This document shows, one piece after another, positions 25,160 to 32,723 of a stretch of DNA of 53,674 nt. The notes beneath the pieces were generated by a model that worked only from the letters and a program-made list of their open reading frames with translations, was not told the origin of the DNA and made no database searches. How positions within the stretch are numbered: the first letter of the stretch is position 1; every line of letters starts with the position of its first letter. This DNA is from an uncultured Pseudomonadota bacterium (GTDB lineage: Bacteria > Pseudomonadota > Alphaproteobacteria > UBA9219), in contig CAIPYM010000009.1 of NCBI GenBank assembly GCA_903869345.1, forward strand, positions 1 to 53,674. Reading direction: 5' to 3'. The position numbers and the translations under genes are program-made.

Positions 25160-27577
25160 GTGTCCGCGTCGTCGCTTGCCCTTCGGGTTGCTGAGGCCCG
25201 ACTCTCTGGAACGCCTACGTTTTCTGACGCGTTGGACACCACGTTTGCTGTTCGTGACCAGGCTTTTCAGTCGGCTTTACAGCAGGCGACGGATCGCACC
25301 CCGGCCTCGTCACGCGGGGCGTCGCCTGCGGCGGCGTCCTTGGATTCGTCGGTGACTTACCGGAGTGTGTCCCGCGCGACGAGGGACGAACAACGGGAGC
25401 GAGCGACCTCTTCCGAGCGTTCGGAGCCGACGGATGCCGCGGATCGCACGACGCGCGAGGTCTCGCACGATTCCAAGACGTCCGCCAAGGGTTCCTCCCG
25501 CGCACCCAGAACATCTCGGGAGGAGATTGCCTCGAGGTCCCGAACGGGACGCTCGGAACGCGCGACGCGCGAGCCCATCAACACGCCATCGTCTTCCGAC
25601 ACGGCGTCAGGACCGGTGGCGTCCGAGGTCGATACGGGGCGCGTGGTGGGGACGGAGGGGTTGGGTAAGGCCGATCTCAGGGTCGCGGATGCGACCGCCG
25701 CCGCTGCCGATGTCTCTCCGACGCCCGAAGCAACGACGATCCTCTCTATCATCGCCGTTCCACCGGACCCCTTAAGTCCCCCGTTGAGCGAGTCCGGCTT
25801 GCCGGCCGCGCTGTTGGCGCCCAACGGGGATGTGCCTCCGGGGGCAACGACATCTTCCTTCCCCTCGGTGGGAACGTTGGATTCGGGGCGCGAAGGGACA
25901 GCAGATTCTGTGAAAGCTGAACCCCATCCTTCGGAAGGTTTTGCGGCCCTTGGGACGCGTTCGGACTTGTCGGGATCGTCCGTGCCAGGTGCGGGCATAG
26001 GGGGGGAGGCTGCGGATTCTTCTTCGGCAAGCACGACGATGGAGGACGGGGCGGCGACGGAGCCAACTCTCGCTGACCTTTTGCGCACGTCTATGCCTTT
26101 ACAGCGAGGGAAAGAAGCGGAAGGCGTCGACTCGGTTCCGCGTCCGGTCACGAACTGTGTGGACGCAGGGGCCCCCGATTTGCGCCCTGTCACGAGTCTT
26201 GCGGAGACCGTCGCCCCGGCTTTGGGTTCTGTCACGGGTCTCGCGGATGGGGGTTCCCCGGCTTTGGAAGGCGCGACGGAGGTGGCGGCGCTTAAGGAGG
26301 GGGCGTTGAGTCCGACCTCGGCACCGGACGCGGAGTCCCTCGCGTCGTCGGTTGTGCGTTTCTCGCCGTTTGCGATGGTCGCCACGGGAAGCGCGGCGAT
26401 GAGTCGGGCGTCCGCACACGAACTCCGCGACGGGTCCAGAAGCGCCCCTGTCCGGGGACAGGGGGAGGCGACAGCGTCACGGGGGCTTGTGCCGATCATC
26501 TTCACGACGTTTTCGGCCCTTGATTCCCCGAAGACTTCACCGGCTTCCGCCCTTCTAGAATCTGCGGGGACAGGAACGGGGATGTCTCCGACTCCCGCTT
26601 CGCCTCAAGTCTCCGTTTCCGGCAGCCTCACAGCTGCACAGTCCGTTGAAAAAGCACTCAACGTGGAAATGGGCGTTCGGTCGGATGCCGCGCCTTTGAA
26701 CGCCGAAGACGGGCTCATCAGCCAAGAAAATGCATGGACTGTGACGGAGGGGGCCGACGGTTCATCGTTCACGCCGTCATCCGGTGTTGCTCATGCTGTT
26801 GCGCCGAGCGTTGTCGATTCGGGTGCCAAACCCCCCGTCGGAGGTGGGCGGGAGCCTGGTGTCGTGTTGCAGGCTGGGAACGCAGCGGCCCTGTCACTTT
26901 CCCCGATTGTTGTTCCGGTCGCCTCGGCGTCTCCTGTGTCTTCTGTGCCCGGTGGATTGCCATCGGAAGGCGAGCGTTCAGCAACGGGAAAAAGTGCGGC
27001 CCCTGTTGTTCCGACGGCCCCGGATCCTGAGGTGTCCACGGCGTTGGGAGGGACCAGCACCCGCTCGGTAGGGTCGTACGAATTCGCTAAGCACTTGGCC
27101 TCGGCGCAGAACGGGACCTGGACCTCGCGGGAGGCGGCTCGCGTGACCGAGCAAGTGGCGGTCCGTTTGCACCGTGCCGCGCAAGATGGCACGGACCGTG
27201 TGACCCTTCAGCTGCGGCCCATGGATTTGGGACGGATTGAGGTGCGGCTCACGTTTGCGCAGGAAGGGCAGGGTGTACAGGCGACGATTCTCGCGGATCA
27301 TCAGTCCACGTTGGATCTTTTGACCAAAGATTCCAGCAGCCTTCAACGAGCCTTGCAAGACGCCGGGTTTCAGACCGACGCCGGAAGCCTGAACTTTGGT
27401 CTCCGGGGTGACGGGAACTCCCAACAATCCGCCTTTTTTGCAGGCACGCAGGATCACAGCAGTACGCCTGGGGCCTCCTCCGTGCTTTCTCCAGGGCTGG
27501 AAGAAGGGATTGAGGATGTTGCTCCTCCCGTCGAGCCCGTCTCTTTGACCTCGGAGCGAGTCAATTTTCGTGTTTAG
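25160..27577 (+). CDS. fliK: Flagellar hook-length control protein FliK
   Basis: About 805 residues from GTG 25160 (AAGGAGGG just upstream); the ORF-track extension to 24851 overlaps flgN in another frame. FliK is the secreted ruler that sets hook length and switches export specificity. Residues 1-680 are a low-complexity Ser/Thr/Ala/Pro/Asp-rich region, including about four 14-residue repeats. The conserved Flg_hook domain is near the C terminus: EQVAVRLHRAAQDGTDRVTLQLRPMDLGRIEVRLTFAQEGQGVQATILADHQSTLDLL and LQRALQDAGFQ. It is long for the family, and ruler length scales with hook length in model species. The identification rests on the C-terminal domain and flagellar context. Confidence 0.9.
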   Translation: MSASSLALRVAEARLSGTPTFSDALDTTFAVRDQAFQSALQQATDRTPASSRGASPAAASLDSSVTYRSVSRATRDEQRERATSSERSEPTDAADRTTREVSHDSKTSAKGSSRAPRTSREEIASRSRTGRSERATREPINTPSSSDTASGPVASEVDTGRVVGTEGLGKADLRVADATAAAADVSPTPEATTILSIIAVPPDPLSPPLSESGLPAALLAPNGDVPPGATTSSFPSVGTLDSGREGTADSVKAEPHPSEGFAALGTRSDLSGSSVPGAGIGGEAADSSSASTTMEDGAATEPTLADLLRTSMPLQRGKEAEGVDSVPRPVTNCVDAGAPDLRPVTSLAETVAPALGSVTGLADGGSPALEGATEVAALKEGALSPTSAPDAESLASSVVRFSPFAMVATGSAAMSRASAHELRDGSRSAPVRGQGEATASRGLVPIIFTTFSALDSPKTSPASALLESAGTGTGMSPTPASPQVSVSGSLTAAQSVEKALNVEMGVRSDAAPLNAEDGLISQENAWTVTEGADGSSFTPSSGVAHAVAPSVVDSGAKPPVGGGREPGVVLQAGNAAALSLSPIVVPVASASPVSSVPGGLPSEGERSATGKSAAPVVPTAPDPEVSTALGGTSTRSVGSYEFAKHLASAQNGTWTSREAARVTEQVAVRLHRAAQDGTDRVTLQLRPMDLGRIEVRLTFAQEGQGVQATILADHQSTLDLLTKDSSSLQRALQDAGFQTDAGSLNFGLRGDGNSQQSAFFAGTQDHSSTPGASSVLSPGLEEGIEDVAPPVEPVSLTSERVNFRV
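26147..26314 (+). repeat. Degenerate 42-bp tandem repeat inside fliK
   Basis: About four 42-bp units encode the 14-mers VTNCVDAGAPDLRP, VTSLAETVAPALGS, VTGLADGGSPALEG and ATEVAALKEGALSP. They keep frame and diverge in sequence, so repeat-number change could alter ruler length. Confidence 0.6.
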
Positions 27578-27643
27578 ACCGATATCCACGCCTAGCGCAC
27601 CACATCACAACGTCACGATCCCCACACCGAAAGGAAAGACCCC

Positions 27644-28378
27644 ATGACGATCACCGCCGCAACCACCGCCGCCGTGTCCGATCCCTTGGCCGCGTACGTG
27701 GCGACGCAAAAAACATCCTCCACCAGCAGCAGTTCGAAGGCGGCCTCTTCGGGGACGTCCGTGACGGGGCTTGGCAGCGATTTCAACGTGTTCCTCAAAC
27801 TGCTCACAACGCAGCTCAAGGACCAGGACCCCACAAACGCGATGGATGCCAACACGTTCACGACGCAGCTCGTGCAGTTTGCTTCCGTTGAGCAGCAGAT
27901 CAACGCGAACACGAATCTGCAGAAAATCGTCAGCACCCTGAATCCGAACGGGATCTCCCCTCTGCTGGGGTACATGAATCAGTACGTGGAGGCGACATCG
28001 TCCAACAATACGATTGAGGTTCAGAGCGGCCAGGGCGTTTTCACCTACACCTTGCCCTCTGCCGCCTCCAATGTGCAGATTGCCATCAAGAACAGCGCGG
28101 GGAAGACCGTGACAACCCTCAACGGACCGACCGTGGCGGGAACAAACCGTGTGGTATGGGACGGTAAGGATAGCTCAGGCACGCAACTGGCCGATGGGAC
28201 CTACAGCCTCGCTTTCACCGCCAAAGACAAGACGAGCGCGGCCCTTCCGGTGTCGGATGTTAGGCTTGTTGCGCGGATCACGGGTCTTGAGACCGCGACC
28301 AACGGGACGGGCACGCTCGTGGCCGGGGGCATCAAGTTCAAAGACACGGACGTGAAAGCTGTTTATCCTGGGGCATAA
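27644..28378 (+). CDS. flgD: Flagellar hook capping protein FlgD
   Basis: 244 residues; caps the growing hook and is essential for FlgE polymerisation. The N-terminal hook-cap motif is GLGSDFNVFLKLLTTQLKDQDPTNAMDANTFTTQLVQFASVEQQINAN, which is canonical. The C-terminal part has the FlgD Ig-like/tudor fold (VVWDGKDSSGTQLADGTYSLAFTAKD). It follows fliK by 66 bp with AAAGGAAAG before ATG 27644 and is likely in the same transcription unit. Confidence 0.95.
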   Translation: MTITAATTAAVSDPLAAYVATQKTSSTSSSSKAASSGTSVTGLGSDFNVFLKLLTTQLKDQDPTNAMDANTFTTQLVQFASVEQQINANTNLQKIVSTLNPNGISPLLGYMNQYVEATSSNNTIEVQSGQGVFTYTLPSAASNVQIAIKNSAGKTVTTLNGPTVAGTNRVVWDGKDSSGTQLADGTYSLAFTAKDKTSAALPVSDVRLVARITGLETATNGTGTLVAGGIKFKDTDVKAVYPGA

Positions 28379-28490
28379 CGCGGAGAAACGCCGTGAAGGG
28401 GCTCTTTTGCCGGGGCTGTCCGCCCTCCATGACAGGGTCTTAGGAACTTGCTAGGGTCCCCCCGGCTGCGGTTTGGCGGCAGGAGGTAAC

Positions 28491-29750
28491 ATGGCTTTAG
28501 TCGTGGTGAAATTCGGAGGGACGTCCGTTGGCGACGTGGCGCGGATTGCGAACGCCGCCGCCAAAGTTGCGGCCGAAGTGAAGCGCGGGAATAAGATTGC
28601 CGTTGTCGTTTCGGCGATGTCGGGTGTGACCGATCAGCTTTTGGGGTATTGCCATCAAATCTCTTCCCGTCCCGATCGACGAGAACAGGACGCCGTTGTG
28701 TCCTCGGGCGAGCAGGTCACGGCGGGGCTTATGGCGATCGCCCTTCAGTCGCAAGGGCTCCAGGCGCGGTCGTGGCAAGGTTGGCAGGTGCCGCTCCGCA
28801 CCGATGCGGCCCACACCAAGGCTCGCATTGTGACGCTGGAAACGGACGGCCTTCGTCAGCGCATTGAGGACGGAGAAGTGGCTGTTATGGCGGGCTTCCA
28901 GGGCGTGACGGAGGACGGCAGCATTGCGACCTTGGGACGCGGAGGGTCGGACACCTCGGCCGTTGCGCTGGCGGCTGCGCTGAAGGCTGATCGGTGCGAT
29001 ATTTACACGGACGTGGACGGCATTTACACGACGGACCCGCGCATTGTGCCCGCCGCTCGTAAGTTGCACCGTGTGACGAGCGAGGAAATGCTGGAATTGG
29101 CTTCGCTGGGGGCCAAAGTTCTGCAAACGCGCTCGGTGGAAATGGCCATGCGCTACCGTGTGCCGGTGCAGGTGCTTTCGACGTTTGACGCGGCCATTGG
29201 CAGCGATTTTCCCGGCACCCTGATGACGGATGAGGACCCCACCATGGAACAGCAAACCGTGACCGGCATTGCGTATTCTCGCCATGAGGCCAAGCTCACA
29301 CTGGTCGGGGTCGAAGACCACCCCGGCGCGGCGGCGGCGGTGTTTGGGCCGCTCGCTAAGGCCGGGATCAGCGTGGGCATGATTGTGCAAACGGCCTCGG
29401 CGTCCGAGGACGACCGAACAACCGACATTACCTTCACGGTGCCGCGCGGCGAGGCCGATCACGCGACGCATGTTCTGGACGAGGCGCGGGCGTCGTTGCG
29501 CTACGGAGCGTTGCGGGCGGACAAGAACGTGGCCAAAATCTCGATTGTGGGGCTTGGAATGCGCAGTCATCCCGGCGTTGCGGCGATGTTGTTTGAAACG
29601 TTGGCCGCGCGGGGCATCAACATTCAGGCAATTGAAACTTCCGAAATCAGCCTCGGGGTTTTGATTGCCGAAGAGTACACCGAGCTGGCGTTACGCGCCC
29701 TGCACACGGCCTATGGTTTGGACGCGGTGGAGTCGTCGCGCGAGGGGTAA
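28491..29750 (+). CDS. lysC: Aspartate kinase
   Basis: First step of the Lys/Thr/Met pathway: aspartate to 4-aspartyl phosphate. 419 residues from ATG 28491 behind GGCAGGAGGTAAC. The N-terminal kinase domain begins VVVKFGGTSVGD and continues with AVVVSAMSGVTDQ, TLGRGGSDTSAVALAAAL and DVDGIYTTDPR. Two C-terminal ACT domains follow (KLTLVGVEDHPGAAAAVFGPLAKAGIS; KISIVGLGMRSHPGVAAMLFETLAARGINIQAIETSEI), the usual site of feedback inhibition by lysine and/or threonine. The SDR gene follows after 9 nt. Confidence 0.95.
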   Translation: MALVVVKFGGTSVGDVARIANAAAKVAAEVKRGNKIAVVVSAMSGVTDQLLGYCHQISSRPDRREQDAVVSSGEQVTAGLMAIALQSQGLQARSWQGWQVPLRTDAAHTKARIVTLETDGLRQRIEDGEVAVMAGFQGVTEDGSIATLGRGGSDTSAVALAAALKADRCDIYTDVDGIYTTDPRIVPAARKLHRVTSEEMLELASLGAKVLQTRSVEMAMRYRVPVQVLSTFDAAIGSDFPGTLMTDEDPTMEQQTVTGIAYSRHEAKLTLVGVEDHPGAAAAVFGPLAKAGISVGMIVQTASASEDDRTTDITFTVPRGEADHATHVLDEARASLRYGALRADKNVAKISIVGLGMRSHPGVAAMLFETLAARGINIQAIETSEISLGVLIAEEYTELALRALHTAYGLDAVESSREG

Positions 29751-29759
29751 TCGGTCACC

Positions 29760-30482
29760 ATGTCCACGGTTCTTCTCACCGGCGCTAACCGGGGCCTTGG
29801 CCTTGAGTTCGTGCGTCAGTACGCCGCCGACGGGTGGGACGTCCTCGCGACGTGCCGTCACCCCGAGAAGGCCGATGCGCTCAATCGATATGCGGCCGAA
29901 CACCCCACGGTCAAAGTCGCTTCGTTGGATGTCACGGAAAGTACCTCGATTGAGGCCCTTGCAGAGCGGTGGCGCGACATCCCTGTGGACGTTCTGATCA
30001 ACAACGCAGGCGTGCTGTCGGGGGGGGCCTCAACGGGGCCCGCAACGCAGACTGATCCTGGCCAAGAATGGGGCGGGTTGGACGCTGAGGCCTGGGTCCG
30101 CGCCTTTCGTGCGAACACGGTGGGCCCGGCCCTTGTCACCGAGGCTTTTCTACCCAACGTCCGTAAGAGCCAGGGGCGTAAAATCGTCATGGTCTCAACG
30201 TCCATGTCCTCGCTCACGCGTGGGCAACCGGGATTCATCGCGTACCGTTCGACCAAGGCAGCGTTGAACATGGTCATGCGAACACTGGCCGCTGAGGTCA
30301 CGTCGGAAGGCCTTGTCGTGGTGAGCCTGCATCCCGGTTGGGTCCAAACTGACATGGGCGGGATGGAAGCCGAGCTTCGGCCCGAGGAGAGCGTTCGAAG
30401 GCTCCGGCGCGTTATTGAGGGACTTACCCTTGCCGACAGCGGGGCTTTTCTTGATAACCAGGGCGGGGTGATGCCGTGGTAA
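29760..30482 (+). CDS. SDR-family oxidoreductase
   Basis: 240 residues with a Rossmann fold. The NAD(P) motif is TGANRGLGLEF, the structural NNAG is in VDVLINNAGVLSG, and the catalytic tetrad tail is VSTSMSSL with YRSTK. It resembles the C-factor/sniffer-like SDRs that act on carbonyl substrates; the substrate is unknown. It is sandwiched between lysC (9 nt) and a nitronate monooxygenase-like gene that it overlaps by 7 nt, so the three are probably co-transcribed. Confidence 0.82.
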   Translation: MSTVLLTGANRGLGLEFVRQYAADGWDVLATCRHPEKADALNRYAAEHPTVKVASLDVTESTSIEALAERWRDIPVDVLINNAGVLSGGASTGPATQTDPGQEWGGLDAEAWVRAFRANTVGPALVTEAFLPNVRKSQGRKIVMVSTSMSSLTRGQPGFIAYRSTKAALNMVMRTLAAEVTSEGLVVVSLHPGWVQTDMGGMEAELRPEESVRRLRRVIEGLTLADSGAFLDNQGGVMPW

Positions 30483-31501
30483 CGCCTTCGCCTCGCCTGC
30501 AAAAACTGATGCACCGGGGGTGCGAGCTTCTTGGCTCGCCGCTGGCGATTCTGGGCGGGGCGATGACGTGGATCAGTGAACGGACCCTTGTCGCGGCGAT
30601 TTCAAACGGCGGCGGGTTTGGCGTTCTGGCCAGCGGCTCCATGCCGCCCGAAGCGCTGCGGGAGGAAATTCGCCAAACCCGCGCCCTGACCGACCGACCT
30701 TTTGGCGTGAACCTTATTACGCTGCACCCGAATCTGGCCCAGTTGATCCAGGTTTGCGCGGACGAGCGTGTGACGCACATCGTACTGGCCGGTGGGATTC
30801 CAACGGCCCCGATGGTGCGCCAAGCCAAAGAGTCGGGTGCAAAAGTCCTGTGCTTTACCCTTTCGACCGCGCTGGGGCGGCGGCTCATTCGGTTGGGGGC
30901 CGACGCCTTGATTTTGGAAGGGACGGAGGCCGGAGGGCACATTGGTCCCGTCAGCACCTCGGTTTTGGCGCAAGAGATTCTGCCCGAGATTCGCGACGTG
31001 CCCGTGTTCATCGCCGGGGGAATCGGGCGCGGGGAAGCTATGGCCCTTTACCTGCGGATGGGTGCGGCGGGGGTCCAGTTGGGCACGCGCTTTGTGTGTG
31101 CGACCGAGTGCATTGCGCATCCCGCGTTTAAGCACGCGTTTCTGCGGGCGGCGGCGCGTGAGGCGTTGCCGTCGGTTCAGGTGGACACGCGTTTTCCGGT
31201 GGTTCCCGTGCGGGCGCTCCAGAACGAAGGCACGCGGCGTTTTCAGGACAAGCAGCGGGAGGTCATCGCGCGTTTTGATCGGGGCGAGATCACAAAAGAC
31301 GCCGCACAACTCGACATTGAACACTTCTGGGCCGGGGCGCTCCGCCGCGCCGTGATTGAGGGCGACGTGGAAAACGGCTCGCTCATGGCGGGGCAAAGCG
31401 TCGGCATGGTGACGCGGGAGCAACCGGCAGCCTCGGTGCTGGCCGACCTGGTGGCCCAGGCCGAAGCTGCCCTGGCCTCCGATGGCGTGGACGTGGCATA
31501 G
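30476..31501 (+). CDS. Nitronate monooxygenase / FabK-like FMN enzyme
   Basis: 341 residues from GTG 30476, overlapping the SDR gene by 7 nt. It is a TIM-barrel FMN enzyme of the nitronate monooxygenase / enoyl-ACP reductase II family: SPLAILGGAMTWISERTLVAAISNGGGFGVLASG, RPFGVNLITLHP, HIVLAGGIPTAPMVRQAKESGAKVLCF, DALILEGTEAGGHIGP, PVFIAGGIGRGEAMALYLRMGAAGVQLGTRFVCATECIAH. EAGGHIGP with a downstream GGIGRG is shared with FabK, so a role in fatty-acid enoyl reduction cannot be excluded. It is distinct in length and C terminus from the other family member at 4.0 kb. Confidence 0.8.
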   Translation: MVTPSPRLQKLMHRGCELLGSPLAILGGAMTWISERTLVAAISNGGGFGVLASGSMPPEALREEIRQTRALTDRPFGVNLITLHPNLAQLIQVCADERVTHIVLAGGIPTAPMVRQAKESGAKVLCFTLSTALGRRLIRLGADALILEGTEAGGHIGPVSTSVLAQEILPEIRDVPVFIAGGIGRGEAMALYLRMGAAGVQLGTRFVCATECIAHPAFKHAFLRAAAREALPSVQVDTRFPVVPVRALQNEGTRRFQDKQREVIARFDRGEITKDAAQLDIEHFWAGALRRAVIEGDVENGSLMAGQSVGMVTREQPAASVLADLVAQAEAALASDGVDVA

Positions 31502-31663
31502 GGGGCCTTCGTGGGTTGAACAAGAAGGGCTTTACAGCAAGATGCTTGTCACTCCTCAAAATTTCAGTTGTCCAACAATCCAGTCACGGTTGTGTGCCTG
31601 AAGGGGGGCAAGGAATTAGGCAGGCGGCACGGCAGGAGTTCTCCTTTTTGTCCTGTCCTTTCT

Positions 31664-31770
31664 GTCGTTATCGCGAGCGAAATGAAGCAATCCAGCTCAG
31701 GGCCTCTCGGCAAAAACCCCCAACGTCGAGAGATGGATCGTCCCGGCCCTTTTGGGACCTCGCGATGACG
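31664..31770. repeat. MITE-like palindromic interspersed repeat, copy 1
   Basis: An element of about 107 bp whose ends are inverted: the left end CGTTATCGCGAG matches the reverse complement of the right end CTCGCGATGACG with one mismatch. The inner GCAATCCA and GGATCG sequences are also near-inverted. Comparable elements recur at 32549 (right half) and 39050. No transposase is present. Confidence 0.6.
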
Positions 31771-31825
31771 GGGGAGGGGGCGGGGCCTTATCCTTCTCCG
31801 TCGTCCCGGCGAAGGCCGGGACCCC
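31735..31825 (+). repeat. Direct repeat flanking the gene at 32028, left copy
   Basis: A 91-bp segment (GGATCGTCCCGG ... GCCGGGACCCC) recurs at 32549-32639. By hand alignment 84 of 91 positions are identical with no gap. It joins the right half of the MITE-like repeat to a second repeat family (GTCGTCCCGGCGAA-GCCGGGACCCC). Confidence 0.75.
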
Positions 31826-31861
31826 TAAAAAATCACTGAACGTCTCAACCCAACGCATTAA

Positions 31862-31889
31862 TTGTTATTTAATTGCAGAAGAGTATGGT
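31862..31889 (+). promoter_or_regulatory. Candidate promoter for the gene at 32028
   Basis: TTGTTA, a 16-bp AT-rich spacer and TATGGT form a plausible -35/-10 pair within the most AT-rich part of the intergenic region. It would give a leader of about 130 nt. Confidence 0.35.
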
Positions 31890-31896
31890 AGGGTCA

Positions 31897-31918
31897 ATGG
31901 GTGTGGAAAACACACCAT
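31897..31918 (+). promoter_or_regulatory. Inverted repeat in the leader of the gene at 32028
   Basis: ATG-G-GTGTG-GAAAA-CACAC-CAT is an inverted repeat with one bulged G, lying just downstream of the candidate promoter. It can be an operator or an RNA hairpin. Confidence 0.45.
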
Positions 31919-32027
31919 CCGATCGCATGTGTAAGTTTGAGGAGGCAACGTTGGCAACGGCAACGAGGTCTAATGAAGTCCACACTTCTAGTCCGCGACA
32001 ACATCGATTCATCCTAAGGAGGTTCTC

Positions 32028-32465
32028 ATGTCAGATCTTTATGCTCATCTTTCAGTAGGGGGTGGAGGCCCCACAGGTCCTGAAGTCCCCGTCGAGTTTG
32101 GTCGAGTCTTTCATTATCCGACGGGAGATTATAAGGGTGTGCTGGAATTTGAAGTGTGGCAACCTTCAGCGGAACAAAGGGAGTCTGGCCACCAAACCAC
32201 AGTTGGCGTTCGTTCGGATGCAGCCAGTTGTGATGCCGTAGCAACAGCCCTTACAGGGATTGGCAACCGCCAACGCCAGTCAGAGAGGACTCGCTATGTA
32301 GAAGCAACGCGCCTCGGTGAGGTCGCAGAAAGGCTTACACAGGCGGGCCTGCTGTCTGAAGCTGGGCACAAGAGAGTCTTGGAGGCGATGCAGAAGGACA
32401 GAGGTCAACCCCTTGAACCCGTCGCAGGGATGCCCACTTCGTCAAGGGACGCGCCAAGACCTTAA
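32028..32465 (+). CDS. Hypothetical protein bracketed by direct repeats
   Basis: 145 residues, soluble, no recognised family. ATG 32028 has a near-perfect Shine-Dalgarno (TAAGGAGG, 5 nt), strongly supporting translation. The first part (YAHLSVGGGGPTGPEVPVEFGRVFHYPTGDYKGVLEFEVWQP) looks beta-rich. Residues 65-125 are polar and helical (SERTRYVEATRLGEVAERLTQAGLLSEAGHKRVLEAMQKDRG), and the tail is Pro/Ser-rich. Composition is noticeably more AT-rich than the neighbouring metabolic genes. It has its own promoter-like sequence and leader palindrome and lies between two 91-bp direct repeats, so it looks like a recently acquired or mobile cargo gene. Function unknown. Confidence 0.65.
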   Translation: MSDLYAHLSVGGGGPTGPEVPVEFGRVFHYPTGDYKGVLEFEVWQPSAEQRESGHQTTVGVRSDAASCDAVATALTGIGNRQRQSERTRYVEATRLGEVAERLTQAGLLSEAGHKRVLEAMQKDRGQPLEPVAGMPTSSRDAPRP

Positions 32466-32548
32466 AGATGCCGATTCTTTCACTCTATCCTCTGCATTGT
32501 TAGGACGAGTAGGGCGAATCCATCCAGGGGGCTGGGGGCCATGGCCCT

Positions 32549-32639
32549 GGATCGTCCCGGCCTCTTCGGGGCCTCGCGATGACGGGGGAGGAGGCGGTGC
32601 CTTATCCTTCTCCGTCGTCCCGGCGAAAGCCGGGACCCC
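32549..32639 (+). repeat. Direct repeat flanking the gene at 32028, right copy
   Basis: The second copy of the 91-bp repeat found at 31735-31825, in the same orientation and starting 84 nt after the stop of the bracketed gene. Confidence 0.75.
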
Positions 32640-32703
32640 GATGGATTCCAGGAACAGAGCTCCTCATATCCCATCGGGACCCCGGCTTTCGCCGGGGTGA
32701 CGG
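32612..32703 (-). repeat. Long inverted repeat downstream of glyS
   Basis: Arms of 33 nt (32612-32644, CCGTCGTCCCGGCGAAAGCC..., and 32671-32703) are reverse complements apart from about three positions, with a 26-nt loop. Each arm is itself a copy of the GTCxxCCCGGCGAAAGCCGGG repeat, in opposite orientation. Lying 20 nt beyond the glyS stop, it could also end that transcript. Confidence 0.65.
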
Positions 32704-32723
32704 TATAACAAATCACCGTCCCC

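Noticed and set aside
25357-26505. 382-residue minus-strand ORF opposite fliK
   Set aside because: Low-complexity antisense of the FliK ruler region; FliK has the conserved C-terminal domain and operon context.
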